Shown in pieces: positions 6,970 to 8,375 of a stretch of DNA of 8,375 nt. The stretch covers positions 1-8,375 of the forward strand of contig QMXA01000027.1 of the NCBI GenBank assembly GCA_003661905.1, read 5' to 3'. Each line of letters begins with the position of its first letter. Position 1 is the first letter of the stretch. Below the pieces are notes generated by a model that was given only the letters and a program-made list of their open reading frames with translations, did no database searches and was not told the DNA's origin. The translations under genes were made by a program, and so were the position numbers. The stretch is from Thermoprotei archaeon (lineage in GTDB: Archaea > Thermoproteota > Thermoprotei_A > Sulfolobales > Ignisphaeraceae).

Positions 6970-7045
6970 CTAGATCTCCAAACATTACTTTACTCAATTC
7001 CCCTATTTCTCTAATGCTGAGTTCAGTAACTTGTTCTTTCCTCAT
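6929..7045 (-). CDS. Possible 38-aa leader-type small protein
   Basis: An ATG-started reading frame encodes a soluble, charged peptide beginning MRKEQVTELSIREIGELSK and ending SSHILTES. It overlaps the start of the 203-residue membrane gene by 41 bases in a different frame, so translation of it could influence that start. No Shine-Dalgarno is visible upstream of its ATG. The codon choice (GAA, AGA, ATA, GTA) resembles real genes nearby, but short open frames of this size arise by chance. It could instead be untranslated leader. Confidence 0.25.
   Translation of the reverse strand: MRKEQVTELSIREIGELSKVMFGDLGECRGSSHILTES
6976..6979 (-). promoter_or_regulatory. Shine-Dalgarno GGAG for the 203-aa membrane protein
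   Basis: GGAG followed by ATCTAG places the GTG start at 6969 at a 6-base spacing. It supports GTG as the true initiation codon. Confidence 0.6.
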
Positions 7046-7120
7046 TAATTCGATTGAGGTATTTCATCATTACATGTGTTTTGCAATAGCACCGATAAAC
7101 TCTCATACTAATCTCTGTGT

Positions 7121-7124
7121 GGAG
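7121..7124 (+). promoter_or_regulatory. Shine-Dalgarno GGAG deciding the TldD-like start
   Basis: GGAG with 6-base spacing lies before the ATG at 7131. The longer in-frame start at 7014 has no such site and would add a hydrophobic, Cys-rich stretch unlike the family, so 7131 is chosen. Confidence 0.7.
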
Positions 7125-7130
7125 AGATCT

Positions 7131-8372
7131 ATGAATATTCATAGAGATCGCGTATTTTATAATGAGAAGGTGGTTGAAGCAGCGTTTAGAGGTAGAGGTA
7201 TTGAAGTGAATAAGTTAAGTGCTAGTGTTATGGGTTATAGATCTTGTATCAATGGTTGTTGGGCTATTGTTTCGTGTCAGAGTTGTGGTGATATTGATCT
7301 AGAGTCTCAACTTAGATCTCTTGAATCTATTGTTGTGAAGAGGAAGTGCCCTGGTATTTCTTCTGCTAACTTCTTCTCTGGCTCGGTTTCTCTTGGTTCT
7401 ATGGATAGGGATCCTGTTGAGCTTGTGAAAGTTGCTGCTGATATATGTGATGAGTTTAGTGATGTTGATTGTGAGTTTATCTTGAATGTTCGTGATGTTG
7501 AGAGAGTTATTGATAGATTTGGTGATTCTGCTAAGGAGAGGAAGGTCGTTATTGAGGTTATTGCAGCTATGATTGTTAAGAGGCCTAGAGTTGGTTCAGG
7601 TAGTTTTGCTATGAGTTTTGTTGGTGATCTTAGTTCTTTGAAGGAGTCTCAGATTGAGAGGGTTTTGAGGAGTATTTATAGGAGAGCTCAAGCATCTTCT
7701 AAAGCTAAGCTTCTTAATCCTCTTGCATCTGGTAGAGCTGAGGTTATTCTTAGGCATGATGCTGCAGCAGCTTTATTTCATGAATTATCTCATTTATTAG
7801 AAGCTGATGCTGCTAGTCACTTACTTATAGGTACTCAAGTAGGTCCTCCTGAGTTAGATATCTATGATGATCCTAAGTACTTTGGTTCATCAGCTATTAG
7901 GTTATTTGATGATGAGGGTGTTGTTACATCTAGGAGATCTCTAGTTGAGGGAGGTGTTGTTGTTGATCTTCACCACACATTATCAACAGCTCATCTCTTC
8001 AATAGTAGACCTGGATCAGCTCATGGACTATTCCATGCGCCAAGGCCATTTCACACAGCACTAATTGTTAAGCCAGGTGATTGGGGTGAGAGAGAAGTTG
8101 TTGAAGAGACTAGAAAAGGATTCCTAGCAGAAGGATTACTACAAGCAGAAACTATAGGGAACTACATAAGAATAGTGCCAGAAACAACGTGGTACATAGA
8201 GAAAGGAGAAATAAAAGAACCAATAAGAATAAGAGCAATAAAAATACCACTACAAAAACTCAAAACAATAACAGCACTAACAAAAACACTACACACAAGA
8301 ACAACATACGAAAAAGAACACCTAATAACAGAAACAACACCAACAACAAAACTACAAGCATACATAGAATAA
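7131..8372 (+). CDS. TldD/PmbA-family metalloprotease-like protein (413 aa), divergent
   Basis: TldD and its partner TldE/PmbA form a zinc protease that trims unfolded peptides and matures small modified peptides in bacteria; archaeal roles are poorly defined. Family marks seen here: HDAAAALFHELSHLLEAD (209-226) with HExxHxxE (His217, Glu218, His221, Glu224); YDDPKYFG (245-252); DDEGV (260-264); LVEGGVV (271-277); and the C-terminal GDWG and AEGLLQAETIGNYIRIVPE region. Oddities: bacterial TldD has HExxxH, one residue longer, and a C-terminal CGK-type motif that supplies a zinc-binding Cys. Here no cysteine occurs after residue 114. Four cysteines cluster at 39, 43, 49 and 52. The start is set by GGAG at 7121. 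At 413 residues it is shorter than bacterial TldD (about 480). Codon composition changes markedly in the last third. A TldD or TldE-type subunit is possible; the TldD side is favoured because the HE motif is present. Confidence 0.88.
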   Translation: MNIHRDRVFYNEKVVEAAFRGRGIEVNKLSASVMGYRSCINGCWAIVSCQSCGDIDLESQLRSLESIVVKRKCPGISSANFFSGSVSLGSMDRDPVELVKVAADICDEFSDVDCEFILNVRDVERVIDRFGDSAKERKVVIEVIAAMIVKRPRVGSGSFAMSFVGDLSSLKESQIERVLRSIYRRAQASSKAKLLNPLASGRAEVILRHDAAAALFHELSHLLEADAASHLLIGTQVGPPELDIYDDPKYFGSSAIRLFDDEGVVTSRRSLVEGGVVVDLHHTLSTAHLFNSRPGSAHGLFHAPRPFHTALIVKPGDWGEREVVEETRKGFLAEGLLQAETIGNYIRIVPETTWYIEKGEIKEPIRIRAIKIPLQKLKTITALTKTLHTRTTYEKEHLITETTPTTKLQAYIE

Positions 8373-8375
8373 ACA

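Larger units (their letters stand above)
6970..7130. other. Divergent intergenic region between the membrane-protein gene and the TldD-like gene
   Basis: 161 bases separate the two divergent starts. Apart from the ribosome binding sites at each end and the weak 38-codon frame, I see no convincing TATA box, operator palindrome or RNA structure. Promoters for both directions should lie here. The plus-strand frame of the TldD-like gene is also open across part of it (back to 7014), but that extension looks non-coding. Confidence 0.5.

Noticed and set aside
7014..7130. 39-codon N-terminal extension of the TldD-like protein
   Set aside because: No ribosome binding site at 7014, and the extra residues do not resemble the family; GGAG at 7121 marks the ATG at 7131.
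8162..8365. 67-codon minus-strand ORF at the right end
   Set aside because: It is open only because the TldD-like gene is A/C-rich here, so few stops arise on the reverse strand.

Overview
The window looks like a piece of a hyperthermophilic crenarchaeal (Thermoproteota) chromosome. The evidence is the archaeal-type pilins, a KlbA/ArlI-like secretion ATPase carrying inteins, low G+C (roughly a third to 40 percent by eye), Arg and Ile codons dominated by AGA/AGG and ATA, GTG and TTG starts, and Shine-Dalgarno sequences of the GGAG / AGGTGA type. A Desulfurococcales- or Ignisphaera-like source is a guess; no rRNA or tRNA is present to settle it.

Positions 1 to about 6016, minus strand: a type IV pilus / secretion operon, read from right to left. 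A 404-codon gene encodes a pilin-like N-terminus joined to a large extra domain. Two short pilin-like genes follow (152 and 144 codons), and then a very long ATPase gene that leaves the window at position 1. Consecutive genes overlap or abut by a few bases. The ATPase reading frame is open for 1303 codons. It is a standard archaeal pilus/secretion ATPase interrupted by two in-frame inteins of 420 and 467 residues. The first splits the Walker A loop between its Lys and Thr. The second sits just before the TGHGG His box. Removing both joins a normal ATPase sequence (416 residues visible). Both inteins keep the splicing residues (Ser1, TxxH, terminal His-Asn, Thr at +1), but their LAGLIDADG endonuclease motifs have lost catalytic acids.

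Positions 6098 to 6969, minus strand: two small integral membrane proteins (85 and 203 residues) that I cannot assign to a family. They are separated from each other by 2 bases and from the pilus genes by an 81-base gap, so they may be read with the pilus genes or just be neighbours.

Positions 6970 to 7130: a divergent intergenic region with a Shine-Dalgarno at each end and a weak 38-codon ORF on the minus strand.

Positions 7131 to 8372, plus strand: a divergent TldD/PmbA-family metalloprotease-like protein. Its zinc motif is shorter than the family signature, it has an N-terminal cysteine cluster, and its base composition shifts strongly from T-rich to A/C-rich coding along its length.

Together the pilus genes give a plausible assembly unit: pilins processed by a class III signal peptidase (not in the window), a pilin-anchored large domain, and a cytoplasmic motor. 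The motor cannot form its ATP site until two protein-splicing reactions have taken place. This double-intein motor is the most notable feature of the window.
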